A stretch of 64,000 nt of DNA from Pyxicephalus adspersus. Lineage: Eukaryota > Chordata > Amphibia > Anura > Pyxicephalidae. How positions within the stretch are numbered: position 1 is the first letter of the stretch; each line of letters opens with the position of its first letter. The notes beneath the pieces are model-generated. The model was not told the origin of the DNA, did no database searches, and saw only the letters and a list, made by a program, of their open reading frames with translations. A program made the translations under genes and the position numbers. Below, one piece after another: positions 49,512 through 57,914 of the stretch. The stretch is from assembly GCF_032062135.1 (NCBI RefSeq), contig NC_092862.1, forward strand, positions 61,433,331 through 61,497,330. Reading direction: 5' to 3'.

Positions 49512-49856
49512 TTCAGTCACATGCTGGGATGGGTAAACGACAGTCACTGAAAATGAGTTTAACAATGTCGATCATCAGACTCAGCATCTTTGGTGTTAAA
49601 AGAAATTCTGCTAAAGAGAACTCTGAACTGAAAGTAACTATTGTAATAAAAGCTTGTAAGTATTTTGCTTGGCTTATAAGAATTTTGCTTTAAAACCTTT
49701 TCTAAGAGAAATACCAGACACCTGATAGTATGCTAATCCAAACACATTTTTCAATCACTGACCTAAAGCATAAGGTCATTATGAAAGCCAAGCAGCTAGT
49801 ATTTGGATTAGAAAGAGCAATAACAGCATCCTAACAAAGGCTGGCTTATACCTATG
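49512..49856. other. Unannotated stretch
   Basis: Nothing recognised. Confidence 0.4.
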
Positions 49857-50015
49857 CATTATTATTATTATAATTATTATTAATAATAATAAACAGGATT
49901 TATATAGCACCAACATATTATGCAGCGCTGTACAATAAATAGTGGTTGAAAGTGAAAGATGAATACAGACTGTGACACAGGAGGAGAGGACCATGCCCCC
50001 AAATGCTTACAATCA
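49857..50015 (-). repeat. L2-type 3' tail, reverse, about 150 bp
   Basis: ATT/AAT units, then AACAGGATTTATATAGCACC, CAACATATTATGCAGCGCTG, and further into the element ATACAGACTGTGACACAGGA and CAAATGCTTACAATCAC. In reverse this matches 5480-5620 of the L2 copy. Confidence 0.85.
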
Positions 50016-50154
50016 CATAATATGCATCCATGTTTTCCTGTTTTCTCTTCATTTTGGCAGTTGGTTTACATCCCCATGGTGAGCTAAAACACAAGTGCAA
50101 GGTAGTAGGATGGATACGCTCCACCAAGGGCAGAGTTGAGGTACCTGAGCGGTT

Positions 50155-50757
50155 GGTTGCCATCTTTGTTTGGTGGCCTCCAACACCTTGTATAGTGCCC
50201 CTATTGGGGTGTCATGTAGTCCTAGTCTAAAAATACTTTTCTTCTATTCTATTAATGGTATGGTGGGTGACTTACAACACTTGAGAATGACCAGTAAATG
50301 GCTACCCTTGTGTGGTAGCCACAAGCACCTTGAATAGTACCCGCATTTGGGTGTTATGTAGTCCAAGTTAGACATTCTTTTCACTGTATGAAAAAAAGTG
50401 TTTCTATGATAATTAGTGGGAGACTTGCATCTTTAGAGACCGACCATTATATTAGCCTCCAGCACCTTGGATAGTGCCTCCAATTTGGGTATCATGTACA
50501 AGACACTTTTCCTGTAGTCTACTTACCTAATAAACAGTGGGCAAATTATACGAGTATGGGGGTACTATCCAGGGTACTATCCAGCACCCTGAATGGTACC
50601 GCCATTGGGTGTCATGTAGTCAAAGTCCAACAAACTTTTGTGATTTACATCTTTAGAGACCATACTCACTTATATGACTAACTGACTGGTAATTTGGCAA
50701 GTTGGATAGTGCCTCTTTGCGGTGCCATTTAGTCTAAGTACACCCAACCTTTACTTT
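50155..50757 (+). repeat. Satellite array S, upstream block (about 5 units)
   Basis: Diverged units spaced about 115-145 bases, marked by CTCCAGCACCTTGGATAGTG, GGGTGTCATGTAGTC, ACACTTTTCCT and TTTAGAGACC(G)A. Same unit type as in TMEM170B intron 1 (57914-58990 and 60650-61126). Here the splice-donor-like GGTAAGTGG is degraded (e.g. CCAGTAAATGG near 50300). Confidence 0.8.
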
Positions 50758-50761
50758 AGTC

Positions 50762-50867
50762 CAGTGTTTTCCAACCAGGTTTCCTCCAAAGGTTGCTAAT
50801 GGTTCATTGAGCAACAAGCAATGATTTTTTTGTCTATCTGAAAGGATGACATTCTTCCCACTGACCA
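50762..50867 (+). mobile_element. hAT-like repeat, left part, interrupted
   Basis: Begins CAGTGTTTTCCAACCAGG and continues with GAGCAACAAGCAATG and GACATTCTTCCCACTGACC as in the copy at 46809. It stops at CCAGCAG. The missing continuation (CACACCAATGCATTGCAAAG) appears at about 56150, after the retrotransposon. Confidence 0.65.
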
Positions 50868-50892
50868 GCAGGCCTCACCTACAGCTGGGCCA

Positions 50893-51921
50893 CCATGTTC
50901 TACCGGGGCCCGGCAGAGAAAGAAAAAGAGGGGGCCGCCAGGGGGCTCTGAAGGGGAACTCACGTCGTCTGGTGAAGAGGATGAGTCGGGCCAGGAATTG
51001 GCAGCCGTGCGGGGCCCTCAGACCTTGGCAGGATTCAGGACCATGGATCTGCCAGGTAGGTCATGTGGGGGTCCATGGGAAGGGTGGGGGGTGGGGGAAT
51101 GGAATGTTATGCATGCTTTGGGTTGTTGGGGGCTGGGACTGGCAATGTATATACTGTTGGTTGTGGTGGTGGGGGGTCCTGGGGCCATTAGGGACCATTA
51201 AAGGTTAAAAAGTGAGTACATTGACATTTTTTCTTTGTTGCTATTAGAGCGTTTTAATGTGGATAGGCCAGTGGGGGAGGGGCGTAAGGATGACATTGAG
51301 AATCGTAGACATTGCTTAATTCCTCGCTCCTTTTTTAATTGGTTACAAGTGTTTAGTATCTTGGCGAGTGTTTCAGGAGAGCGCCAGCCAGAATTGTACC
51401 CAGGTTTGTTTTGTTATTTAGACACAGTTAGGGAGGCATACAGATTGTATGGAGGCACCGCCTGGCTACTCTATGACGAAAAATTTCATCAGCGGAAGGT
51501 GGTGCGACTGTCATTGCGGTGGGACCACAAAGATATAGGCCTATGGATGATGATTATGTCAGTTGGGAGTCCTGGCAGTCAGCAGTTTTTTCAAGGAGGT
51601 GGGCAACCAGGAGTTGGATCACCGGCCGCGATGAAGCCAGGAGTGTGTTGGTTATTCAACGAGGGCACATGCAAAATCGGTGGGAGCTGCTGCTTCCGCC
51701 ATAAGTGCTCAGGATGTGGAGGAAAAGAGGGAATGGTGGTGGAAAAGGGCATGACGCCGGTTATCGTTGAAAGGATGCGCCCTTTTCTAAGTAAGTATTC
51801 CGACCGAGAGGTGGCCAGGACATTGGAGGAGGGTTTTGAGAGGGGGTTTAGGATTTTCTGTGAGATGAGTGCGATTCCATGGGTGCCCAAAAATTCTAGA
51901 TCGGCAATGCAGCATTCGTAG
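50893..51921 (+). pseudogene. YR-retrotransposon gag-like ORF with predicted intron
   Basis: Structural (gag-like) protein of the element, predicted to bind its RNA. One frame runs from about 50893 with a basic RQRKKKRG and an acidic SSGEEDESGQE stretch to DLP, where CAG|GTAGGT (51056) looks like a splice donor. TTTGTTGCTATTAG ending at 51247 is a good acceptor. Joining at these sites keeps the frame and removes the in-frame stop at 51199-51201. The second exon holds a CCCH-type finger (CWLFNEGTCKIGGSCCFRHKC, with C/H ligands) followed by CSGCGG, then the start of the polymerase region (TPVIVERMRPFLSKYSDRE) and a TAG at 51919. Without splicing the two halves cannot be joined. Confidence 0.7.
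51056..51247 (+). other. Predicted intron in the gag-like ORF
   Basis: 192 bp with donor CAG|GTAGGT and acceptor TTTTTTCTTTGTTGCTATTAG (last 20 bases pyrimidine-rich, AG at 51246-51247). It is G-rich inside and contains an in-frame TAA. Phase is 1 on both sides: G + AG gives Glu. Inferred from sequence only. Confidence 0.55.
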
Positions 51922-52420
51922 GTAGTGTCTGCTAAATTTGCAAAAGAGGTAGTTTTAGGTAGGATGATTGGCCCCTTTAAAGTACCACCGATAGAAGGCC
52001 CGGTAGTTGGGTCTGGTACCTGAAAAGGAGCCAGGTAAGTTTTGCATGACTCATCATTTATTGTTCCCGCCGGGGAGTTCGGTAAATGATGGAATTGATC
52101 TGGAACTGTGCTCGGTAGAATACACATCGCGGGATGCGGCGATTAGTTGGGTGAGGTGCTATGGAAAGGGTGCTTTAATGGCGAAGGCGGACATAGAGGC
52201 CGCTTTTCGTTGTTACCGGTACTTCAGGAGTGTGTTCAGTTTTTAGGATGGCAGGGAGCATTTTTGGTTGACATGTGCCTGCCGATGGGGTGTTCAATTT
52301 CAGTTGTAGAGTTTTGTTGGGGACATTACAGCATGTGGCTGACCGTTTTAAAGTCCCGCTAGGGGGGGAAAAAACGGAGGGCCCCGGGTTGGTTATTACT
52401 TTTTTGGGGATCGAGTTGGA
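51922..52420 (+). pseudogene. YR-retrotransposon reverse transcriptase (active site deleted)
   Basis: RT segment in at least three frames: EVVLGRMIGPFKVPPIEGP (about 51945), VPEKEPGKF, SSVNDGIDLELCSVEYTS (about 52080), KADIEAAFR (first catalytic Asp, about 52185-52211), VDMCLPMGCSIS (about 52268-52303), then directly LLGTLQHVADRF and GIELDS. In intact relatives a stretch of a few dozen residues with the YLDD-type catalytic pair lies between the GCSIS and LLGTLQHV blocks; here it is missing. The enzyme is dead by deletion and also by frameshift. Confidence 0.75.
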
Positions 52421-52734
52421 CTCTGAGCTTATGGAGAGTAGGTTGCCTCAAGACAAGTTAGGGCCTCTATGGGTGGATGTGATCGATGCTTGTGCCAGGA
52501 GAAAAATGGGCCTGGCACAAGGGGTCCAGTTCCTGTTAGGTAAGTTGAATTTTGCGTGTAGGGTGGTGCACATGGGTAGGATCTTCTGTAGAAGATTGGC
52601 GGCAGCAACGGCGGGTGTAAAACTGCCGTCCCATTTGGTGCGATTATCAAGGAATGTGAAGGCAGATTTGCAGGTATGGAAAGCGTTTCTGGATTCATTT
52701 AACAGTAATGCGATGTGGCTGGAAGGTCCGGTAA

Positions 52735-53130
52735 CAGCGGATTTGGATTTGTACACGGATGCGGCGGGCTCAACAGGCTTTGGTGCATATTTTCAATGGA
52801 AATGGTGTGCAGGGGCGTTGCCGCAGTGGGCGGGTGGGTGGTGGCGGAGCTGATGGAGAACCTAGTGGTGCTGTAGCTGTTTCCGATAGTGGTAGCGGTC
52901 GAGTTGTGGGGCTGGGCCTTGGCGGACAAGAAGGTGAGGTTTCACTGTGACAATCTAGGAGTGGTGAAAGCTAATATTAGTTTGTCTGTATCGTCAAGGC
53001 CAATGGTTCAGCTGTTGCGGCATTTAATGTTGAAATGTTTACAAAATAATATCTACTTGTTTGGACGACATATTCCTGGGGTGCGGAATGTCTTCTGCTG
53101 ACGCCTTGTCTCGTTTCCAATGGGACAGGT
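52735..53130 (+). pseudogene. YR-retrotransposon RNase H domain (frameshifted)
   Basis: Would degrade RNA in the RNA-DNA hybrid. DLYTDAAGSTGFGAYF (about 52745-52792) supplies the first Asp, VRFHCDNLGVV (about 52939-52970) a later one, and GRHIPGVRN followed in another frame by ADALSRFQWD (about 53065-53130) the last. At least two frameshifts separate these blocks. Confidence 0.75.
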
Positions 53131-53230
53131 TTCGTATACTGGCGCCGGAGGCGGAGCAGTGTGGGGACCCTTGCCCTGAAGTGTTGTGGACGCTGGTTCG
53201 GGAATATTTGGTGAGATGATTTGACGGTCG

Positions 53231-54034
53231 GTGAGTGAGCGGATGTGGAAGGCTTATTCAACAGTCTGGGGAGAGTGGGAGGATATATGCAGACGTTTAG
53301 GGGGTGGTAAGCCTGGGGTGGAGTCGATGCATTTGCTTTTGTTTTGGTTGGAGAAAGGGTCCGTGGTGGGGGTTAACAGAAAGCTAGCAGGTATGGCATT
53401 TATTTTAAGTTGCAAGGGGTGAGGGATGTTACTGAAGAAGGTTTTAGGAGGGGTAGAAGGACCCCAGACCGCAGGAGGCTGGTGTCGTTTACACTGCTGG
53501 GGGGGGGGGGGGGGTTTGCGCAGTTTGGAAGGGGTATGTGGGGGTTCATTCAAAATATTGCTCTTTAAAGCGCCATTTGTTTTGGCATTCTTTGGGGCCA
53601 TAAGGATTGGGGAATTGGTCAGTCCAGCTCGGGATCAAGCCGGGGGGGGTGTTGTTTCAGGACGTTATGTGGACTCTGGAGGAGGTGAGTGTATTTATTC
53701 GGCGGTCCAAGACTGACCAGTTAGGAAAGGGGTTTTGTGTACATCTGTTCTTTGCCCGAAAAAGGCGGTGGGTGATTTTCTCCAGCAGAGGCCTCGCACG
53801 GGGGGGTTGGTGTATGAAAATGGGTCATTCCTGTACTGTTTTCAGTTTACCGCAGTTTTTAGGAGGTGTTTGGTGAGCATGGGTAAGGACCCTGGTGGGT
53901 ATTTGTCCCACTCCTTTCAGATTGCGGAGGCCATTGAGACGGCGAGATGGGGCTTGGGGGACGAGGTGATTCGGAGGATTGCACAGTGGAAATCGAGGCG
54001 ATTCCGGTTGTATGTGCGGCCCCAGCTGTTGTAA
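53231..54034 (+). pseudogene. YR-retrotransposon tyrosine recombinase (degenerate)
   Basis: Integrates the circular DNA copy without a target duplication. Readable parts are the N-terminal core-binding region (MWKAYSTVWGEWEDICRR, 53252-), box I AFFGAIRIGELVSP with its Arg (about 53587-53630), the Lys of RRSKTDQLGKG (about 53701-53733), and the C-terminal box. There SHSFQIAEAIETARWG carries His but has Gln where the family has the second catalytic Arg. The nucleophile Tyr is kept in RFRLYVRP (about 54000-54023). Frameshifts near 53430, 53690 and 53790 break the frame. Confidence 0.8.
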
Positions 54035-54129
54035 AAGGGGGGGGTTGAAGTTGTTGAAGGAAGGGGGGTCTTCCTAACATTAAGGGAAGTTTGGGGCACT
54101 GATGAGTGGAGTTTGGTTATCTTTCTGTT

Positions 54130-54600
54130 TTGTTGCAGGAGGGCGGCATTGTTTAATTTGGATACTAGGTCACTCCTATGTGTGGTGGGGTGCCCGAAGA
54201 GCGGAAGCCTGGCCGGACACCAGACAGCTGGGTTTACCCTGGGAGGATGCTACGGTTCGGTGGCTGGGAGTTCGTGGCATGCTAGGGAGCAGGGTGGTGC
54301 CAGAGATGGGGTGATTTGTGGAATTGGTTCGTCAACCAGATGTGGTAGTAATACATGCTGGGTGCAAGGATTTGGGTCAGCGATCTATGCTGGAAATAAT
54401 TAGGAAGGATTAGGGAGGATTGATTTTTTGAGGCTAAAAGTAGAATTCCTAGGGGTTATTTTTGTCTGGTCAGACATTCTGGTTTACCTTAATGCCATAG
54501 GCACTGACTTGTGGTTTTTAAGTTTGCAGGATGGAGTGCAGCGTATTTTTCAGGTGTGGAGGAGCACTCAGGCATGAGGTATCCCGCCTCAGCCCTGTGG
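54130..54600 (+). pseudogene. SGNH/GDSL-hydrolase-like domain of the retrotransposon
   Basis: After the recombinase stop, a frame beginning GRHCLIWILGHSYVWWGARR (about 54141-54200) continues RQLGLPWEDATVRWLGVRGM, then in a shifted frame VVVIHAGCKDLGQRSMLEII (about 54344-54403) and VIFVWSDI (about 54460). GHS resembles the block I GDS of SGNH hydrolases with Asp replaced by His, and GCKD sits where GxND is expected. A pyrimidine tract ending in CAG at 54136-54138 could be a splice acceptor linking this exon to the recombinase. Accessory hydrolase domains have been noted in some vertebrate YR retrotransposons; substrate unknown. Confidence 0.6.
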
Positions 54601-54604
54601 CGGT

Positions 54605-55305
54605 TGGGGCTAGGAGGGTAAGAGTCCTATTGGTCATTTGGAAGGGCAAACCAGTGGTAGGGTGCCCAATAATGGTGTTATGGTGGGGCCCCTGAGGCGG
54701 TGCTGGGCGACTAGGGGCCAGTGTGGTTCAAAATGGTAAATTACATTTGGTGGAGAAGACTTTACCTTTCCTAGACCTGCAGCCTTGTGGTTAAAAACTG
54801 GAGTTAAAGTTGGAAATAGTGCAATAGGGCGCAGTGTTTAAGTAAAGGGTTTTGGTTTACAGTTATTATTAAGTATTAAGGAAAGTTTTATATGTTAGCA
54901 AATCTGAAATGTTATTGTTATGTTATTATTGTAATATTGTGATAATTTGGTTATTTATATGTTTGTTCGTGTAAAATATATGTTATTTAATAAAGTTATT
55001 ATTGTTATTTATGGTTAATAAAGATGTTTATCTTCATTAAATAAACGGCTGCTCGCCAGCCTTTTTAAACCCAAGCAGGTGTTCCTGTGTTCTTAATGGG
55101 GGGGCAGGTAAGCAATGAGGGGTGGGGGGGGGGGGGGGGTAAGAGTTAGGTGAAGAAAATTAGTGTGGATAATGTTTTTAAGTGTGGGAAAAGTTTTAAG
55201 TGCGTAAAAGTCTGATGTGGGGGAAAGTGTTTTAAGTGAGGGTAAAGTTTAAGTGGGGAGTAAGTTCTCGAGAAAGGGGGGCAAAGATCTGAGCTACCTT
55301 GGTCA
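54605..55305 (+). repeat. Direct repeat B1 of the YR retrotransposon
   Basis: About 700 bp from TTGGGGCTAGGAGGGTAAGA to GAGCTACCTTGGTCA. Repeated with about 90% similarity by eye as B2 after the 178-bp A2 spacer. Contains ATTTAATAAAG and TTAATAAAG candidate polyadenylation signals. Confidence 0.8.
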
Positions 55306-55483
55306 AAGAAAGGGCCTGAAACAGGGGACTAGGTGTAGGGCAGGCATGACAGGAGTGTGAAGGCGAGAAGAGAAAGGAGGGAGTAGTTAGGGGCTGGGTC
55401 AGAAGTAAGGGGGGAGGAGAGTGGAGGGGTTAAGTAGTATGTCCACCCACCCTCCCTTTATTTAAGTTAAGGATGGATGGAGA
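55306..55483 (+). repeat. A2 segment of the YR retrotransposon
   Basis: Spacer between B1 and B2 with GGGCCTGAAACAGGGG, GGGCAGGCATGACAGG and CCACCCACCCTCCC. The same order occurs in the solo copies at 1294 and 39473 (reverse), which shows it is part of the mobile unit. Confidence 0.7.
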
Positions 55484-56133
55484 TTGGGGCTAGGAGGGTA
55501 AGAGTCCTATTGGTCATTTGGAAGGGCAACCCAGTAGGGTAGGGTGCCCAATAATAGCGTTATGGTGGGGCCCCTAAGGCGGTGCTGGGCGGCTAGGGGC
55601 CAGTGTGGTTCAAAATGGTAAATTACATTTGGACTTTACCTTTCCTAGACCTGCAGCCTTGTGGTTAAAAACTAAAGTTGAAGTTGGAAATAGTGCAATA
55701 GGGCGCAGTGTTTAAGTAAAGGGTTTTGGTTTACAGTTATTTATAAGTATTAAGGAAAATTTTATATGTTAGCAAATCTGAAATGTTAGTGTTATGTTAA
55801 TATTGCAATATTGTGATAATTTGGTTATTTATATGTTTGTTCATGTAAAATAAATGTTATTTAATAAAGGTATTATTGTTATTTATGGTTATTAAAGATG
55901 TTTATCTTTGTTAAATAAACAGCCATTTTAATCCCAAGCAGGTGTCTGTGTGTGGGGGGGGGGGGGGGATGAGGGTTAGGCAAAGAAAATTAGTGTGGGG
56001 ATGTTTTTAAGTTCAGGGAAAGTTTTTAAGTGCGGGAAAAGTTTTACGTGTGGAAAAGTCTGAAGTGGGGGAAAGTTTAAGTGGGGAGTAAGTTCTCGAG
56101 AAAGGGGGCAAAGATCTGAGTTACCCTGGTCAT
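55484..56133 (+). repeat. Direct repeat B2 of the YR retrotransposon
   Basis: About 650 bp matching B1, ending TTACCCTGGTCATG. Differs from B1 by small deletions, notably the GGTGGAGAAGA block after AATTACATTT and the GCTCGCCAGCC block. Confidence 0.8.
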
Positions 56134-56135
56134 GT

Positions 56136-56205
56136 TTCCAGCAGACCCAGTACACACCAATGCATTGCAAAGGATGAAAATGGAACATTCTACTATGAGG
56201 AAATA
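56136..56205 (+). mobile_element. hAT-like repeat, right part after the insertion
   Basis: CACACCAATGCATTGCAAAG matches the continuation seen in the other copies (CACACTGATGTATTGTAAGC in the reverse of 61127-61588). It supports insertion of the retrotransposon into this repeat near CCAGCAG. Confidence 0.45.
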
Positions 56206-57345
56206 TGCATGGGATATTCCCCCTATAATGAATAATAATATATCTAGAATACAAATGTCTGGATAAGACACATTGCAGCCTATGTGGGGTGAATCTCCTG
56301 TCATAGAAAATATTATATAGGAGAAGCTGTGAATCCCTAGGACTGGACATGACAGGATATCCCCCCCTATAAATAATAATAATGATAATATTTCTAGGAT
56401 ACTTGTGTCTAAATGAGACACAATGCAGCCTATGTGGAGTGAATATCCTGTCATAGTGAATAATTTATAGGAGAAGCTGTGAATCCCTAGGAGTGGACAT
56501 GACAGGATATTCCCCCTACAAATAATAATAATATTTCTAGGATCCAGGTGTCTGGATGAAACATAATGCAGCCTATGTGGGTGAATCTCCTGTCATTGTG
56601 AATAATATATATGAGAAGCTATGAATCCCTAGGGCTAGACATGACAGGATATTCCCCCTATATATAATAATAATAATATTATTTCTAGGATCCAGGTGTC
56701 TGGATGAAACACAATGCAGCCTATGTGGGGTGAATCTCCTGACATTGTGAATAATATATATGAGAAGCTATGAATCCCTAGGGCTAGACATGACAGGATA
56801 TTCCCCCTATATATAATAATAATAATATTTCTAGGATACAGGTGTCTGAACCAGACACAATGCAGCCTGTTTGGGGTGAATCTCCTGTCATAGTGATTAT
56901 ATATTGGAAGCTGTGAATCCCTAGGAGTGTACATGACAGGATATTCCTCCTATAAATAATAATATTTCTAGGATACAGGTGTCTGGATAAGACACAATGC
57001 AGCCTGTTTGGGGTGAATCTCCTGTCATAGTAAATATTATATATGAGAAGCTATGAATCCCTAGGACTGGACATAACAGGATATTCCTCCTATAATAATA
57101 TTATTATTTCTAGGATCCAGGTGTCTGGGTAAGACACATTGCAGCCTATGTGGGGTGAATCTCCTGTCATAGTGAATATTATATATTGGAAGCTATGAAT
57201 CCCTAGGACTGGACGTGACAGGATATTCCCCCTATAAATAATAATAATAATATTATTTCTAGGATCCAGGTGTCTGGGTGAGACACATTGCAGCCTATGT
57301 GGGGTGAATCTCCTGTCATAGTGAATATTATATAGTAGAAGCTGT
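56206..57345 (+). repeat. Tandem array, about 145 bp x 8, next to TMEM170B promoter
   Basis: Eight units. The marker GCAGCC starts at 56275, 56425, 56568, 56716, 56862, 56999, 57141 and 57290, giving spacings of 137-150. Each unit has TTCTAGGATCCAGGTGTCTGG, GCAGCCTATGTGGGGTGAAT, CTCCTGTCATAGTGAAT, GAATCCCTAGG and ACAGGATATTCCCCCTATA, plus an AAT run of variable length that explains most length change. Open frames in it are shadows. The array ends about 130 bases before the GC-rich promoter block. Confidence 0.9.
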
Positions 57346-57817
57346 GTATCTCTGTACATGATTCCCCATCTCTCCTCCATCCAGGGGCTGGCAGTCTCCT
57401 CCCCCAGGATGATGATGGTGGGGTGATGATGGGAGGAAGGAGGGGACATCTCATGATGGTGATGGTGCTGGAGGATGCAGGTTGGTTGCCTGGCTCCATG
57501 CACCGCACACACACAAGGTCGGTGGCTGCTGTGTGCGGTAGTTCCTCTGGCCGGCAGAGCTAGTCACACAGGGCTGGGGGTGCCTTGCAGCTTGTCCTCC
57601 TCTTCCTCAATGTCTCCCCTGCGAGGCTGCTTCTCCTCCCCGGTCCAGCTGCGTCCCCCTCTCATCCCCCGGCCATCCTTGCTTGGCCTCTTGCTGCTTG
57701 AGCTCCTTGTGCTGCTGCTGGAGGAGGAGGAGCAGCAGCTGTCTGGGAGCCCCGGGACTCACAGCTCCCCATCTTCCCCCAGCACCTCACCGGCTGACGA
57801 GCACCTACTGACCGACA
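57346..57817 (+). promoter_or_regulatory. GC-rich promoter and 5' UTR region of TMEM170B
   Basis: GC-rich block with many CpGs from about 57480, contrasting with AT-rich surroundings, as expected of a vertebrate CpG-island promoter. No TATA box is obvious; the start site cannot be placed. Upstream ATGs occur at 57475 and 57610. The one at 57610 opens a 102-codon frame with leucine- and glutamate-rich text that overlaps the true coding start in another frame, so it may act as an upstream ORF if transcription starts before it. Confidence 0.6.
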
Positions 57818-57914
57818 ATGAAAGCGGAGAAGGAGGACCTGTCTATGATCAACCTGTCTGTACAACAAGTCCTGAGCCTGTGGGCGCACGGGACAGTGCT
57901 GAGGAGCCTGACCG
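57818..57914 (+). CDS. TMEM170B: TMEM170B, coding exon 1 (partial gene)
   Basis: Encodes MKAEKEDLSMINLSVQQVLS then LWAHGTVLRSLT plus one base, ending at CCG|GTAAGT. This is the conserved lumenal N-terminus of TMEM170B, with the NLSVQQVLSLWAHGTVLR signature. The full family protein is about 130 residues with three transmembrane helices, starting at a MWYW motif in the next exon. The family lies in ER/nuclear-envelope membranes (TMEM170A shapes ER sheets), and TMEM170B has been linked to damping of Wnt/beta-catenin signalling. The ATG has A at -3. The Asn-Leu-Ser sequon is retained. The exon ends in phase 1. No exon with MWYW follows in the next 6 kb, so the rest lies beyond the window. A tandem array sits upstream, and intron 1 opens directly with satellite S. 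Confidence 0.92.

Larger units (their letters stand above)
50868..56135 (+). mobile_element. Ngaro/DIRS-type tyrosine-recombinase retrotransposon
   Basis: A 5.3-kb element in the order gag-like ORF with CCCH finger, reverse transcriptase, RNase H, tyrosine recombinase, SGNH-hydrolase-like domain, then split direct repeats B1 (54605-55305), A2 (55306-55483) and B2 (55484-56133). A tyrosine recombinase instead of an integrase, and repeats arranged B1-A2-B2 at the 3' end, are the hallmarks of the Ngaro group. The expected 5' copy of A (A1) is not recognisable, so the 5' end is probably truncated. Frameshifts, a TAG at 51919, loss of the RT active-site block and a changed recombinase residue make it non-autonomous today. 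It sits inside a hAT-like repeat. Confidence 0.85.

Noticed and set aside
50030..50153. Possible exon after a pyrimidine tract ending CAG near 50060
   Set aside because: The acceptor looks good, but the following frame has no recognisable protein and no clear donor, and it runs into satellite S.
51591..52127. 178-residue minus-strand frame
   Set aside because: Shadow of the gag/RT coding strand, which carries recognisable motifs in the + direction.
55976..57514. Several 100-140 residue minus-strand frames that resemble each other
   Set aside because: They are repeated translations of the ~145-bp tandem units, in different frames, with no start or splice context.
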